Shown here piece after piece: positions 15,075 to 15,657 of a stretch of 15,657 bases of DNA (positions are counted from its first letter, which is position 1; the number at the start of each line of letters is the position of its first letter). Source of the DNA: an uncultured Eubacterium sp. GTDB taxonomy: Bacteria; Bacillota; Clostridia; Lachnospirales; Lachnospiraceae. Location of the stretch: assembly GCA_948579355.1 (NCBI GenBank), contig CAPAOV010000025.1, positions 20,969 to 36,625 on the forward strand, given 5' to 3'. A program made the translations under genes and the position numbers. Below the pieces are notes generated by a model that was not told the origin of the DNA, did not search any database, and worked only from the letters and a program-made list of their open reading frames with translations.

Positions 15075-15403
15075 CTTAAATCCCTTCTTTCTGCCTTTCC
15101 AGCTCTCTTCCTCCCCCAATATACTTAAAATATGACAAATATTCTAAAACCACTTTTTAGATTTTGAAGAAAGAATATACTACTTTCTCTGGCTTTATTC
15201 ATAATAAATTATATAAATCTTATTCTATATATCGACATTATTGATTTTTTATTTATATTGTTTTTCAAGTATCGCATAAAAATTTTATCTTTTTACTTAT
15301 ATTTTATAATTTATTGCCTTATCTATTTACATGAAATTTTTTATCAAAACATCTTCTCTCCAAAAGCCGTATAATCCTTTGAAAATGCGTATTAATAAAA
15401 ATT
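15075..15403 (-). promoter_or_regulatory. AT-rich leader and promoter region of the five-gene operon
   Basis: This 329-bp stretch holds no supportable gene. The best -10 on the minus strand is TATAAT at 15208-15213, but the -35 position (15231-15237) reads only GTCGAT/TGTCGA. If it is used, the 5' leader would be about 125 nt. Two ORFs of 22 and 23 codons have ATGs without ribosome sites. I see no riboswitch or T-box pattern. Confidence 0.3.
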
Positions 15404-15457
15404 AAAAAAATCCTATAAATAAAGTAAGATACCTTACTTTATTTATAGGATTTTTTT
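15404..15457 (-). terminator. Terminator of the tRNA-Asn/rRNA transcript, 25-bp perfect arms
   Basis: The arms at 15404-15428 and 15433-15457 are perfect inverse complements around a 4-nt loop (ATAC on plus). Both ends carry seven-base A/T runs, so the hairpin ends in TTTTTTT whichever strand is read. It begins 2 nt after the tRNA and so most likely ends the rRNA/tRNA transcript. The five-gene operon must therefore use its own promoter. Confidence 0.9.
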
Positions 15458-15459
15458 AG

Positions 15460-15531
15460 CTCCCCGAGTAGGACTCGAACCTACAACAACACGGTTAACA
15501 GCCGTGGGCTCTACCATTGAGCTATCGAGGA
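15460..15531 (-). tRNA. tRNA-Asn (anticodon GTT)
   Basis: The 72-nt cloverleaf on the minus strand is complete. The acceptor TCCTCGA pairs with TCGGGGA and the D stem is GCTC/GAGC. The anticodon stem CACGG/CCGTG encloses CTGTTAA with anticodon GTT, and the T stem GTAGG/CCTAC encloses TTCGAGT. The discriminator base is G. The next bases read CTA, so the 3' CCA is not encoded and must be added by nucleotidyltransferase. Confidence 0.96.
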
Positions 15532-15657
15532 TTATTTATTTTTATATTCAAAAAAGTCAAAGAACTTTCGCTCTTCGCCTTTTTCCAGCACTTAGCTTTT
15601 CTAAGTACCTTCAAAACTACACATTGCTTCTCCATCTCTTCGAACCAACAAGGTCAA
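15532..15657 (-). other. Probable rRNA-operon spacer, possibly reaching the 3' end of 23S rRNA
   Basis: Read on the minus strand, the window opens with TTGACC, which fits the usual clostridial 23S rRNA ending (GGCTTGACC). Then comes a spacer with GTGTAGTTTTGAAGGTAC, a wording I associate with DNA after 23S genes in this group. A small hairpin (ACTTAG/CTAAGT at 15590-15606) could be an RNase III-type processing stem. No 5S sequence fits in the roughly 120 nt before the tRNA. The rRNA assignment rests on six bases plus recalled spacer similarity, so it is tentative. Confidence 0.45.

Noticed and set aside
15120..15403. Minus-strand ORFs of 22 and 23 codons ahead of the peptidase gene, considered as precursor peptides
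   Set aside because: Neither has a ribosome binding site, a leader-core layout or a double-glycine motif.
1..15657. CRISPR arrays, insertion sequences, integrases and phage genes
   Set aside because: No regularly spaced repeats other than the coding repeat at 4-145, no transposase or integrase motif, and no terminal inverted repeats with target duplication were seen.

Overview
The window looks like a gut-type Lachnospiraceae (Clostridia) chromosome. The evidence is AT-rich DNA with strong AGGAGG ribosome sites, secreted proteins built from lysine-rich Big_2, fibronectin-III and BspA-like modules, large secreted glycoside hydrolases, and a tRNA-Asn without an encoded CCA beside what appears to be the tail of an rRNA operon. 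The genus cannot be fixed from the sequence alone. Nearly everything is on the minus strand; the AraC-type regulator is the only plus-strand gene.

Left part (1-10226), polysaccharide utilisation. From right to left: an AraC-family regulator (9384-10226, +) is divergent from a secreted GH115 alpha-glucuronidase-like enzyme (5615-9268). After a terminator comes a two-gene unit, a small secreted fn3 protein (4617-5345) and a secreted GH95-family enzyme (1118-4600). Two hairpins then precede a truncated secreted Big_2 protein that runs off the left edge through a tandemly repeated Thr/Ala linker. GH115 removes (methyl)glucuronic acid and GH95 removes alpha-L-fucose or alpha-L-galactose, so a decorated plant heteroxylan or similar side chain is a reasonable target. 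The 115-bp divergent gap holds a perfect 12-bp palindrome that could be the regulator's operator. No transporter or cytoplasmic hydrolase is visible here.

Right part (10257-15074), an unusual five-gene operon read leftward. The order is a secreted papain/C39-like cysteine peptidase, a secreted Big_2 protein with an unrecognised C-terminal domain, a 507-aa cytoplasmic protein of no recognised family, an acyl carrier protein, and a PaaK/CapK-like adenylate-forming enzyme. Spacings are 20 nt, 10 nt, an 11-nt overlap and a 1-nt overlap. The 507-aa protein appears to have a beta-sandwich N-terminus, a middle segment with a Cys and His arrangement reminiscent of BtrH/C39-like folds, and a helical C-terminus. 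Ligase plus carrier plus possible transferase is the minimum set for activating an acyl or aminoacyl group and moving it to an acceptor, as BtrJ-BtrI-BtrH do in butirosin biosynthesis. Its coupling to two exported proteins matches no system I know and is the most interesting part of the window.

Right edge (15404-15657): a 25-bp perfect-arm terminator hairpin, tRNA-Asn(GTT), and spacer DNA that resembles the region after 23S rRNA. The final six bases may be the 23S 3' end.
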